A stretch of DNA of 64,000 nt from Leptoclinus maculatus (Eukaryota; Chordata; Actinopteri; Perciformes; Stichaeidae). Shown here in pieces: positions 1-10,418 of this stretch. The position numbers and the translations under genes were made by a program. A model generated the notes under the pieces. It ran no database searches and had not been told where the DNA came from. It saw nothing but the letters and a program-made list of their open reading frames with translations. Numbering within the stretch: the first letter of the stretch is position 1; every line of letters begins with the position of its first letter. Where the stretch lies: NCBI GenBank assembly GCA_032191485.1, contig JAVDOI010000075.1:351001-415000 (forward strand), given 5' to 3'.

Positions 1-460
1 AATAACCAATAACTAATCAATAAGCAATAATCAATAACGAATAATCAATAACTAACAACTAATAATCAATAACTAATCAATAACTAATAACCAATAACTA
101 ATAACCAATAACTAATAACCAATAACTAATCAATAACTAATAATCAATAACTAATCAATAACGAATAACTAATAATCAATAACTAATAATCAATAACTAA
201 TAATCAATAACTAATAATCAATAACTAATAATCAATAACTAATCAATAACGAATAACTAATAATCAATAACTAATAATCAATAACTAATAATCAATAACT
301 AATAATCAACAAATAACCAATAACTAATAACCAATACATAATCAATAACCAATAACTAATCAATAACTTATCAATAAATAATCAATAAATAATCAATAAA
401 TAATCAATAACTGATCAATAACGAATCAATAACTAATAATCAATAACTAATCAATAACCA
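1..460. repeat. AT-rich tandem repeat (AATAACTAATAATC-like)
   Basis: The stretch is built from variants of AATAACTAATAATCAATAACT in head-to-tail order, with frequent one- to three-base unit changes. It lies in the intron upstream of the only visible factor VII-like exon. No exon or conserved motif is visible inside it. Confidence 0.9.
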
Positions 461-1150
461 ATGTTTCTAAAGTTGTTTGTAAAGTTGATTGTAAAGTTGT
501 TTGTAAAGTTGTTTGTAAAGTTGTTTGTAAAGTTGATTGTAAAGTTGATTGTAAAGTTGATTGTAAAGTTGATTGTAAAGTTGATTGTAAAGTTGTTTGT
601 AAAGTTGTTTGTAAAGTTGTTTGTAAAGTTGATTGTAAAGTTGTTTGTAAAGTTGTTTGTAAAGTTGTTTGTAAAGTTGATTGTAAAGTTGTTTGTAAAG
701 TTGTTTGTAAAGTTGTTTGTAAAGTTGTTTGTAAAGTTGATTGTAAAGTTGATTGTAAAGTTGATTGTAAAGTTGATTGTAAAGTTGATTGTAAAGTTGA
801 TTGTAAAGTTGTTTGTAAAGTTGTTTGTAAAGTTGATTGTAAAGTTGATTGTAAAGTTGTTTGTAAAGTTGATTGTAAAGTTGATTGTAAAGTTGATTGT
901 AAAGTTGTTTGTAAAGTTGATTGTAAAGTTGTTTGTAAAGTTGTTTGTAAAGTTGATTGTAAAGTTGTTTGTAAAGTTGATTGTAAAGTTGTTTGTAAAG
1001 TTGTTTGTAAAGTTGTTTGTAAAGTTGTTTGTAAAGTTGATTGTAAAGTTGATTGTAAAGTTGATTGTAAAGTTGATTGTAAAGTTGATTGTAAAGTTGA
1101 TTGTAAAGTTGTTTGTAAAGTTGATTGTAAAGTTGTTTGTAAAGTTGTTG
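461..1150. repeat. 12-bp minisatellite, about 57 copies
   Basis: The unit is GTTTGTAAAGTT or GATTGTAAAGTT, so each copy is one of two variants differing at one base. The 12-bp period keeps one plus-strand frame open (Val-Lys-Leu-Phe or Ile repeated), but this is a by-product of the repeat: it carries no gene and ends about 40 bp before the splice acceptor of the next exon. It is intronic to the factor VII-like gene. Confidence 0.95.
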
Positions 1151-1190
1151 TTATTAACGTCTCGTTTAACGGTTTATTTTCCGTAACCAG

Positions 1191-1822
1191 GGGAACACAA
1201 CTTGGAGGTAGAAGACGGCTCAGAACAGAAGTTACCCGTTTTCATGGCGGTCGCCCACGAAGGTTTCGTCCCGTTAACGGGCGATAACGACGTCGCTCTG
1301 CTGCAGCTCGGTCGTCCCGTCACCTTAAACCGCGACGTCGTCCCCGTCTGCCTGCCGACCGGAGACTTCGCCCGGCGGGAGCTGCTGCCGGTCCGCTACC
1401 ACATCGTGTCCGGTTGGGGCAAGAGGACCTCCGGGGGCAACGCCGACCAGTCCGGCAGCCCCGGTGCCCCGGTCTCCCCCGTCCTCCGCAGGATGTCCGT
1501 GCCCATCCTCCAGAACTCCCAGTGCTCCCAGAGAGCCCAGTTCAACTTCACCGACAACATGCTGTGTGCCGGGTACCTGGAGGGTCGCCAGGAGAGTTGC
1601 CGCGGAGACGACGGGAGCCCGCTGGTCACGCTTTACGGCTCCACCCACTTCCTGACGGGCGTGGTCGGCTGGGGGCGGGGCTGCTCGCACCCGGGGTATT
1701 ATGGGGTGTACGCCAACATGGCCAACTTTGTAGACTGGGCGGAGGGCGTCATGAAGGACCCGCCCACCATGGCGCCAGCCAATGAGAAGGCTTTAGAGAT
1801 GCTGGAACAGAAACTAGTTTAA
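1191..1822 (+). CDS. f7i: Coagulation factor VII-like protease, last exon only; catalytic Ser replaced (probable factor VIIi)
   Basis: This is the terminal coding exon of a trypsin-fold clotting protease. It opens after a CAG acceptor at 1188-1190 with G-E-H-N-L-E, the start of the last exon of factor VII, and runs to TAA at 1820-1822. Family landmarks are D-N-D-V-A-L-L (catalytic Asp102), V-S-G-W-G, M-L-C-A-G-Y and the terminal V-D-W-A helix. The active-site motif CxGDSGGP reads C-R-G-D-D-G-S-P, so Ser195 is Asp, and the S1-pocket Asp189 position is Glu (E-S-C). Such a protein should not cleave substrates. Zebrafish has a known inactive factor VII paralogue, f7i, thought to act as a competitive inhibitor of tissue-factor-dependent clotting; position just upstream of f10 and the dead active site make that assignment likely. 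The exons for Gla, EGF and His57 lie outside the window. An ordinary f7 with a sequencing error is a less likely alternative because two separate positions are changed. Confidence 0.8.
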
Positions 1823-1974
1823 ACTAAGATGACGTTCAGGAACCAGATTTAATTCTTTATGTGCTTTAATTTTCCTGTTATACTTCGTTTTTTAGGTCTG
1901 TCAAAAATCTTATAAAAAGTCTGGAATCATCTGTCGTCAAAGTCGCTGTATTTGGCCGTGATGTTGAGAAGCTG

Positions 1975-1980
1975 AATAAA
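1975..1980 (+). terminator. Poly(A) signal AATAAA of the factor VII-like gene
   Basis: An AATAAA hexamer occurs about 150 bp after the stop codon at 1822, the usual distance for a short 3' UTR. Confidence 0.6.
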
Positions 1981-1989
1981 AGTTACTGA

Positions 1990-2815
1990 AAGAGAAGTGA
2001 TGGATTATTTGTGATCAATGATTTTCACACATAATGAAGTCTTAATTAACTACACTGTAAAAACATCACATTATTTACAGACAATTCTTTGGCATAAACA
2101 AATATTTTAAAACTTTTCAAGAAAGAATTAAAGTATTTCCAACCCAATTATGAGATTATTGGTTCTAAACCAAACAGGTTGTACTTTTAGACGAACTAGA
2201 CAAACTGGCTGCTTTTACTTGAATTAAATACTTCTTCCACAGCTGGAGTTGTGTTTCAGTCCGCGGAGTAAATATTTGCATGTTGAGTCAGTGTTTGAAA
2301 AACCTCATTTACTGTAAACGACTGTCGCTCTGCCAAAAGAATTCAGGAGAAGAATTCCTTCACCTCCTTCGTACCGACGTGTACGATCCTCCTCAATACT
2401 TCTGTCTGTATGAAACATCTGGTTTTCATCTGCAGTCTTTGTGGTCAAGTTTCATCCAAATGTAGCAAGACATATATGTTATGTTTATGTTGTGTTTATT
2501 GTATTTGATATGGACATCACAGTAGCATTAGAATTGTAATACATTTATGCAGAAGGAACAGATGCACTGTGTTTAGTGCTTGTAACAAAACGCTAATTTA
2601 CAACACCTGTCGAAGGAGTATCAGTATTCAGATATTTTACTGCAGCAAAAGTACTAATACTACACTGCAGAAATACTCTGTCACAGTAAAAGTATTATTG
2701 CTATTATTTCATTAGTGTTTTCACTTAATTAAAGTTCATTGTAACCTTTTGGTCGCCTAAAAATGCTTATTCAGCGTTCGGTTTTATTAAGCTCCACCTT
2801 CTAGTGTCACAAAAA
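1990..2815. other. Intergenic, no feature seen
   Basis: AT-rich sequence between the factor VII-like 3' UTR and the next minisatellite. I see no exon, RNA gene or repeat of clear unit. A 61-codon open frame at 2280-2465 has no family motif and no splice context. Confidence 0.6.
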
Positions 2816-4165
2816 CAAGGCCAAAAACCAAGATGGTGGCGGCCAGAAACCAAGATGGTGACGGTTGACGGCCAAAAACCAAGATGGTGGCGGCCAGAAA
2901 CCAAGATGGTGGCGGTTGACGGCCAGAAACCAAGATGGTGACGGTTGACGGCCAGAAACCAAGGTGGTGACGGTTGACGGCCAGAAACCAAGGTGGTGAC
3001 GGTAGATGGCCAGAAACCAAGATGGTGGCGGTTGACGGCCAGAAACCAAGATGGTGGCGGTTGACGGCCAGAAACCAAGATGGTGACGGTTGACGGCCAG
3101 AAACCAAGATGGTGACGGTTGACGGCCAGAAACCAAGGTGGTGACGGTAGACGGCCAGAAACCAAGATGGTGACGGTAGACGGCCAGAAACCAAGATGGT
3201 GACGGTAGACGGCCAGAAACCAAGATGGTGACGGTTGACGGCCAGAAACCAAGATGGTGACGGTAGACGGCCAGAAACCAAGGTGGTGACGGTTGACGGC
3301 CAGAAACCAAGGTGGTGACGGTAGACGGCCAGAAACCAAGGTGGTGACGGTAGACGGCCAGAAACCAAGATGGTGACGGTAGACGGCCAGAAACCAAGGT
3401 GGTGACGGTAGACGGCCAGAAACCAAGGTGGTGACGGTAGACGGCCAAAAACCAAGATGGTGACGGTAGACGGCCAGAAACCAAGATGGTGACGGTAGAC
3501 GGCCAGAAACCAAGATGGTGACGGTAGACGGCCAGAAACCAAGGTGGTGACGGTAGACGGCCAGAAACCAAGATGGTGACGGTAGACGGCCAGAAACCAA
3601 GATGGTGACGGTAGACGGCCAGAAACCAAGATGGTGACGGTAGACGGCCAGAAACCAAGATGGTGACGGTAGACGGCCAGAAACCAAGGTGGTGACGGTA
3701 GACGGCCAGAAACCAAGGTGGTGACGGTAGACGGCCAGAAACCAAGATGGTGACGGTAGACGGCCAGAAACCAAGATGGTGACGGTAGACGGCCAGAAAC
3801 CAAGGTGGTGACGGTAGACGGCCAGAAACCAAGGTGGTGACGGTAGACGGCCAGAAACCAAGATGGTGACGGTAGACGGCCAGAAACCAAGGTGGTGACG
3901 GTAGACGGCCAGAAACCAAGGTGGTGACGGTAGACGGCCAGAAACCAAGATGGTGACGGTAGACGGCCAGAAACCAAGATGGTGACGGTAGACGGCCAGA
4001 AACCAAGGTGGTGACGGTAGACGGCCAGAAACCAAGGTGGTGACGGTAGACGGCCAGAAACCAAGATGGTGACGGTAGACGGCCAGAAACCAAGATGGTG
4101 ACGGTAGACGGCCAGAAACCAAGGTGGTGACGGTAGACGGCCAAAAACCAAGATGGCGACCGCCG
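2816..4165. repeat. 29-bp minisatellite, about 46 copies, between f7i and f10
   Basis: The unit is GACGGTAGACGGCCAGAAA followed by CCAAGATGGT (29 bp). Copies differ mainly at two positions (GTAGAC or GTTGAC; AAGATGG or AAGGTGG), with diverged edge copies at 2816-3000. Because 29 is not a multiple of three and the unit lacks stops on the minus strand, all three minus frames stay open for about 1.4 kb. These frames are not genes. Confidence 0.95.
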
Positions 4166-4169
4166 AAAA

Positions 4170-4516
4170 CCAAACCACTTGTTATATACAGTCTTGAAAG
4201 TTTGAAAGCAGTGCACTCTGGGACTTGAAGTTCACTGGTAAAGTTGTAATGGACAGTGTTTTATTTTTATCAGTGTAACATAATATGGTTAAGCTCCAGT
4301 GTGTCATCAGATAAGCCCCACCCAGTCTGATCAGAGCAGATTGAACATGTCAACACCTCTTCCTCCCTTCTCTTCCTCCTTCCTCCCTCCCTCCCTCTAC
4401 TCATACAGGTCATTGCCCTCTCTACCTCCCCTCCTCCCTCCCTCCCTCTCTCTCCACATTCAGACTCCATTACTTCCACTCAGCACACTCAGCCGAGCTC
4501 ACGTCCATCCGGGGCC
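4170..4516 (+). promoter_or_regulatory. f10 upstream region with CT-rich tract
   Basis: About 350 bp lie between the minisatellite and the f10 start codon. Positions 4355-4450 are CT-rich (repeated CTCCCTCCCT). I see no convincing TATA box; the tract may serve as a TATA-less promoter. This is inference from position only. Confidence 0.35.
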
Positions 4517-7500
4517 ATGTTTTGGTGTCACCAGCCGTCGCTCGTCCTCCTGCTGCTGCACCTGACTGCCGCTCACGTCGGTAAGTTCACCGACTTATAA
4601 ACTTGTAGTAGTTGAAGCGAGGTGGAGAAGACACATGTGTGTTGGTGGGGGGTGGGGGGGGGGGGGGGTTGTATGTTGATTGGCAGCTGCCAGGTGACCC
4701 TTGACCTCGTCCGGTTTCATGTGTTGATTTCAACAGATTTTTTTGATTTTTTGATGACTGACAGCAGCAGAATCTCTTCTTACATCTCATTGGACAAAGA
4801 GAACACCTGCTGAGCCGTGATTGGTCCAAAATGTCGTTCTGAAAACATTGAATTTATCTCAGAAGACATTAAAAAAAGTAGAGGGAGCTAACGTAACTAT
4901 TTAAGAGTATGTGGACACATTAACATGTTGGCCTGGTGAGGATCAATCAAGTTATTACAGTTCATCCTCTGGGGAGCATGAATGATCAACCACATTTCAT
5001 CACACAATAGTTGTTGAGATGTTTCACTTAAAATCATAAATGTCAACCTCAAGGTGGCGCTAAAGAGTCAGAGGATCACCAAAGTCTGTCAAAGAGCCAT
5101 CCTCTAGGGAACATGAACGTCTGAACCAATTTTTGACAATTCATCTGATAAATCTTGATACGTTTAGTAAAAAAAAAAAAAAGTGACTTGCTTGTGGCAC
5201 TAAATGAAAAAGACGAAGGATCACCAATTTCTTTAGGAGTCATCCTCTGGGGAACATGAACGTCTGAACAAAAGTTCATGACAATCCACCCAAAAGTTGT
5301 CGACATTTCACTCAAAACTTTAAATGTCATCCTAATGGTGGCGCTTAAAGAAAAGTCACCAAAATCATTAGGATACATCTTCAGGGAACCATGAATCTCA
5401 TAGTTGAGTGAAACTTTGACCTACTGGTTGCAATAAATGATCATCCTGAGGTGAACCACATTTCATCACAATCCATCCAACGGTTGTTGAGATATTTCAG
5501 TCTTTCAGGACATTTTGTTGAAACATAATGATAAAATAAAACTCTTTGTCTTGCAGTCTTTTTGGACAGCAAGGCGGCCAGCCAAGTTCTGACCCGACAG
5601 AGACGAGCCAACAGCTTTTTAGAGGAACTTAAACAAGGCAACATGGAGAGGGAGTGCAACGAGGAGCGCTGCGACTGGGAGGAGGCGCGAGAGATCTTCG
5701 AAGACGCTGTTAAAACTGTAATAACCTCCTTCAAATAAAACACTGCCCTCAAACAAAATGCTTCACAAGCATTGAAGCTATTTCTTGCTACTTTGTTGAC
5801 TTGTTAGAAAACAAGATCTAAATGTAAAAAAACGTCAGATTGGAGTTTTGACTGAAGCTGCTTTGTTTTCAAATCTCCAGGTTCAAGTTTTAAACAAAAC
5901 ATTTGCAGCTTAAACTCTCGGATCTGATCTAATTCTGTTTTTTCTTTTTTTTCTGCAGAATGAATTCTGGGCCAAATACGTTGGTAAGGAGTATGTTTTG
6001 TTCCTTCAAAATGACTAAACCAACCAGATCACGTGCTTCAAGCAGAGAATGCACCTTTAAGAAACAAAACAAAACAAAAAAGTCTTTTAGAACCTGAAAC
6101 GAAAGCAGGTTCTAAATGTCGATAAAATTGCCGTTTGTCCTGCAGATGGCGATGCCTGCGAGTCGCTGCCCTGCGCTCATCAGGGACATTGCAAAGACGG
6201 AATCGGTAGCTACACCTGCTACTGCAAGCCCGGCTACCAGGGCTTCAGCTGTGAAATCGGTACACAAACCAAAATCATTCTGGACGGCAAACGTCAAAAA
6301 ATGGCGGCATTGGACTTTGGAACCTTCTCGGCAGAACATCTTGGTGAGCTTCCCGATGGGTAGTAAAAACATACACAAGTGTTTCCTTTGTCTTTTGCAG
6401 TTATTCCGGAGCTCTGCGAGAATAAAAATGGCGGCTGTGAACATTTCTGTCGCGTGGAGCGAGGAAACATTCAGTGCTCGTGCGCCGATGGGTATTTCCT
6501 GGGATCGGAGGACAAATCCTGCAACTCCAACGGTGAAAAAAAGGCTCTAGAAACCTGTAGCATCACCATCAGGACAAAAACTAATATCTGAATGCGATTT
6601 CAAAAATGCTTCTTGCAGAACCCTTCAAATGCGGCGCCGTCGTCAGCGGAAACACCCGGACTGTTTTCAGGTACGTGCGGAAGAACGTGACGGACGCGAA
6701 CGTCACCGAGTCCAACCCGACAAACCGCAGCTCCAACGCCAACTCCACCGAGTCGCTGGACGCGGCTCCGCTTCCCCAAGACTCAGTTTTTGAGGAAATC
6801 GTCATCCCCAATATGGGGAGTATGACCCGCATCGTCAACGGAGAGGACTGTCCTCCAGGAGAATGTCCTTGGCAGGTAGAGACACTTTATGAGGACAATG
6901 ATAATAAATAATGTCCTCATGTCAGACGATGAGGAACGATGGAGAGACGAAGAAATCCATGTTTGTTTGGACACACCTGGGAGTCCATTACTGTCAGGGT
7001 GTCCATTGTTGTCTCTATGTGGACACCAGGAAGTCAATTATAGTCCAGATGTCCATTGTTGTCTCTATGTGGACCATTAGAAGACCTTTACAGGTATCTG
7101 GAAGTCCACTACAGCAGATGTTGTGTTATACAAACATCTGTCCCGTCTCGTCCTCTCAGGCTCTCCTCCTGAACGAGAACGACCTCGGGTTCTGCGGAGG
7201 AACCATTCTCAACGAATACGTCATCCTGACCGCCGCCCACTGCATGAACCAATCACGCTTTATCTACGTCAAGCTTGGTGAGTCTAAACCGACCAATCGG
7301 CTCGTTACCGGCTGTGTTTGAACTGTCTGAAACTGTCTTTGTGGGTTCAGGTGAGTTTGACGTGTTGGTGGATCACGGTAACGAAGCGACCCACCAGGTG
7401 GAAACCATCATCACCCACAACAAGTACCGGCCGGACACCTACCACAACGACATCGCCCTCATCAAACTGGCCACGCCCATCAAGTTCTCCAGGTTCATCC

Positions 7501-8853
7501 TGCCGGCCTGCATACCTGAGTCGGACTTTGCTGAAAAGGTGAACTTTTGAAGCTGGTTATTAGGATACAACTTCCGGGAACCATGAATCTCGTAGTTGTT
7601 AGATACTTTTTGCTGGATGAATGAAACTTTAACCGGTAAATTGACACCACTCTCATGAAGCAACAGCTGGTTAGCTTAGCTTAGCATTAACATGTTTCAC
7701 TTAAAACAACCTCATGGTGGTGCTAAAGAGTGTGAGGGTTCATCCTCTGAGGAACATCAACGTCTGAACCAATTGTTGACGATTCATCAAGTTGATCTTG
7801 TGATATGTTTCGTAAAAACGGTGACTTGCTTGTGGCGCTAAATAAAAAGAAGAAGGATCACCAGTTTCTTTAGGATTTATCCTCTGGGGAGCATGAACGT
7901 CTGAACCAAAGTTCATGACAATCCAGCCAAAAGTTATGAGATACTTCTGCTGGATGAATGAAACGTAAACCTGTATAAAGTGACAACACTTATGTTTCTA
8001 CGGTAAATATGAAGCAACAGCTGGTTAGCTTAGCTTAGCATAAAAGCTGGTTAGCTTAGCTTAACATAAAGACTGTAAACAAGGGGTAACGGCTAGCCTG
8101 GCTCTGTCCGAAGGTAACAAACTCCTCCTACTAGCGCCTCTAAAGCTCCCTGATTGACATTTTAAATATTGTTTGTTCCGTAAACAAACAAACAACAATT
8201 TGACAGATTATTTCTTGCCATCTCATGGTTGCTCGGTAACCTGTGTCGACAGGAAGTTACTGGTTCAGGCGCGTGAAATAATAAATTAGCACTATAAAGA
8301 GTGGAATCTTTATGCTAAGCTAAGCTAACCAGCTGCTCATATTTACTGTACAAGAGTAATATGGAGCTTCTCATATGATCGAAAACGATGCAAAAACTGG
8401 ATTTCTTCCCTCCTCTTGCAGGTGCTGATGCAGCAGGTCGACGGCACCGTCAGCGGTTTCGGCCGACTCGGCGAAGGCCGTCAGCCGTCCACCATCCTGC
8501 AGCGCCTCACGATGCCCTATGTGGACCGGCAGACCTGCATCGAGTCCACCCAGCTGCGCATCTCCACCCGTATGTTCTGCGCTGGCTACGACACGATAGC
8601 CAAGGACGCGTGCCAGGGCGACAGCGGCGGGCCGCACGTTACGCGCTACTCCGACACCTACTTCATCACCGGCATCGTGAGCTGGGGCGAAGGCTGTGCC
8701 CGCAAAGGCAAATACGGCGTCTACACGCAGGTGTCCAAGTACATCCGCTGGATCCGGGAGGGCATCGACAAGCTGGTGCCTGAAGGGAAGAGCAGCGGTG
8801 GCGGCGGGAGGGTGAGAAGGCACCACGGTGCCATCAAGAGGCTGGTTCTGTAA
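4517..8853 (+). CDS. f10: Coagulation factor X, complete, nine coding exons
   Basis: Factor X is the secreted zymogen that, once cleaved, converts prothrombin to thrombin with factor Va. Exons: 4517-4580, 5557-5717, 5959-5983, 6146-6259, 6401-6532, 6619-6875, 7160-7277, 7351-7538, 8422-8853; total 1,491 nt (496 aa). The 161-, 25-, 114- and 132-nt exons are the sizes expected for Gla/propeptide, aromatic stack, EGF1 and EGF2. Order: signal peptide, propeptide ending R-Q-R-R, Gla domain with E-R-E-C, two EGF domains, an activation peptide rich in N-glycosylation sequons (two NVT, NRS, NST), activation site R-I-V-N-G, then the protease. His57 (T-A-A-H-C), Asp102 (N-D-I-A-L), Asp189 and Ser195 (C-Q-G-D-S-G-G-P) are all intact. 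E-C-P-W-Q-A-L-L and C-A-R-K-G-K-Y-G separate it from VII and IX. An extra intron (7539-8421) splits the segment that is one exon in human F10. The C-terminal tail is basic (V-R-R-H-H). It is the only protease in this window with an intact visible triad. Confidence 0.97.
4890..5500. repeat. Dispersed repeat, several diverged copies in f10 intron 1
   Basis: Blocks of about 130 bp recur with the phrases ATCCTCTGGGGAACATGAA, CGTCTGAACCAA, and TTGTTGAGATATTTCA. Related blocks recur at 7560-7980 in f10 intron 8. The same wording is common in teleost genomes in my recollection, but I cannot name the family from sequence alone. Confidence 0.6.
7560..8340. repeat. Dispersed repeat blocks and TTAGCTTAGC motifs in f10 intron 8
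   Basis: The intron repeats material of intron 1 (ATCCTCTGGGGAGCATGAAC, GTTCATGACAATCC) and contains several copies of GCTGGTTAGCTTAGCTTAGC on either strand, the last at about 8314-8335 inverted relative to those near 7670 and 8030. These inverted copies could pair. No coding content is visible. Confidence 0.55.
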
Positions 8854-10418
8854 CACCGGAACGGAATTCTTCTTTTTCAAAAGTCATCGAACAGAGATCC
8901 GCCACACTTTAAGCCTCATGTAATCATCACTTTTGTGTTTTAACCGTCACATTTCACACTTTTATCTGTTTTTAAAGAAGTTTCTAATCTTCTTAAAGCT
9001 ACATTAATGAAGGGGTTTGGCCACTAGGCAGCGGCAGAACAAGCTGCATATCAACACGTTAGCAAACCGCCGCCTGCTTTCACAGACCGGGTCAAAAACG
9101 GAGCGTTGGAGTTCCTCAGGGTTCGATTCTGGATCCTCTGGATTTTCTCTTAAAGCTGCATTAATTGTATTTTGTCTGGAAACAAATCATCTGATCACAT
9201 TATCAGCTTATAAAGCAGCAGCTAAAGAAAGCTAATTTTGTGCTCAGTAACATTAAAAAATGTGTTTCAATAAAAAACATTTTCTGTTTTCTTTTTACTG
9301 TCAGAAAGTAGCTTTTAAAGCTGAAATTGAAGCAAAATAAAGAAATACGACAACAGTCTGATGAATGAAGTTTTTGTCTGAATAAAATTAAAATATCTTA
9401 CATTTTTAAAATGTACTTTCTTGCTATTGGTGCATTTTTCTTTATTTAATTTAATTAGAGTTGAATTAATTCAATATATTCACAAACTATCACTGTAAAC
9501 ATTTATTATCTGTAGTTTTTATATTTCATTTTAATATTTAATTTTTAAGGTTAAACTTCAAACATTAATTTATCTAAAATTAAACAACTACTTTAATATT
9601 AAATCAATTGTTTGTCGTTGATTATCAGGTTCCAGCTTTTATTATTGTAAACACAGGTCATAAATATGATGAATAATTAATAATAATTAAAACATCAATA
9701 TAATTTAGTTCTTTGTAACAGAGAGGTGATGTTTAATTAACTCTAATAAATATATAAATAAATTAATCATAACTATGATAAACAGAGTTTTGTCTCCAGT
9801 GTTTATTCTAATAAATAAATCGACTGTTGGTTGACTTATTGTTCAAATTATTAGTAGATTAATTAGAAAAATGACATTTGTCACCAATGAAACAACAAAA
9901 ACAAGATGTTTGAGGACGTCACTTAGTCTGGATTAATAAACGTTAGCATTTAGCCTCATGTTAGCATTCTTTGCTAAGATAATGAAGCTTCTCTGAGTTC
10001 TCAGACGTCATGTTCTTTCCTTTATTTGCTCTGAATCCTCATTTTAAATGATTAATCTCTTGTTTACCTGAAACAAACAAACCGACATGTTGTTGGAGGT
10101 TCAGAGGTGAAAGGTCGGAGCTGCTGCTTGTTTAGAGAGACAAACAGACCAGAGTCCAGTGAAGAACCTTCTGTTCCTCTTTTAACTCTTCATGGGAACA
10201 GATCGACTCGTTCAGGTGAAGAACGGAGTTAAAAAATGTTTTGACAACATCAAGTTTGTAAAAATGTGTTTTAATCGCAGCACAAATTGTCCTGAAAGCT
10301 ATCGGACGTGTTTTATACTCGAGTCAATTATTAACGGAGTCTGGTTCACAGTTTAAAACTGTACCGACTCTGAACTAAATATTAGACGTTTCTGTGTGTG
10401 TGTGAGAGAGTCAGTGTC
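8854..10418. other. f10 3' UTR and AT-rich intergenic spacer
   Basis: The f10 3' UTR probably ends near AATAAA motifs at about 9269 or 9336. The remainder is AT-rich. Positions about 9690-9825 resemble about 10815-10940 inside proz intron 1, including one isolated copy of the TCTCCAGTGTTTATT element that makes up the proz minisatellite, so the spacer holds a diverged duplicate of that intron segment. No gene is seen. Confidence 0.55.

Noticed and set aside
461..1186. 241-codon Val-Lys-Leu-Phe/Ile repeat resembling an amphipathic peptide
   Set aside because: 12-bp minisatellite read in frame; it lies in an intron and ends without a domain.
1396..1629. Antisense frames over the factor VII-like exon
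   Set aside because: Shadows of the GC-rich sense exon; the sense frame has all family motifs.
2767..4216. Three overlapping minus-strand frames of about 465 codons
   Set aside because: Product of a stop-free 29-bp minisatellite; no start context, no non-repeat sequence of note.
6783..7321. Extra coding exon in f10 intron 6
   Set aside because: The frames have no protease homology and contain a local repeat (TGTCCATTGTTGTCTCTATG twice); exon 7 starts cleanly at 7160.
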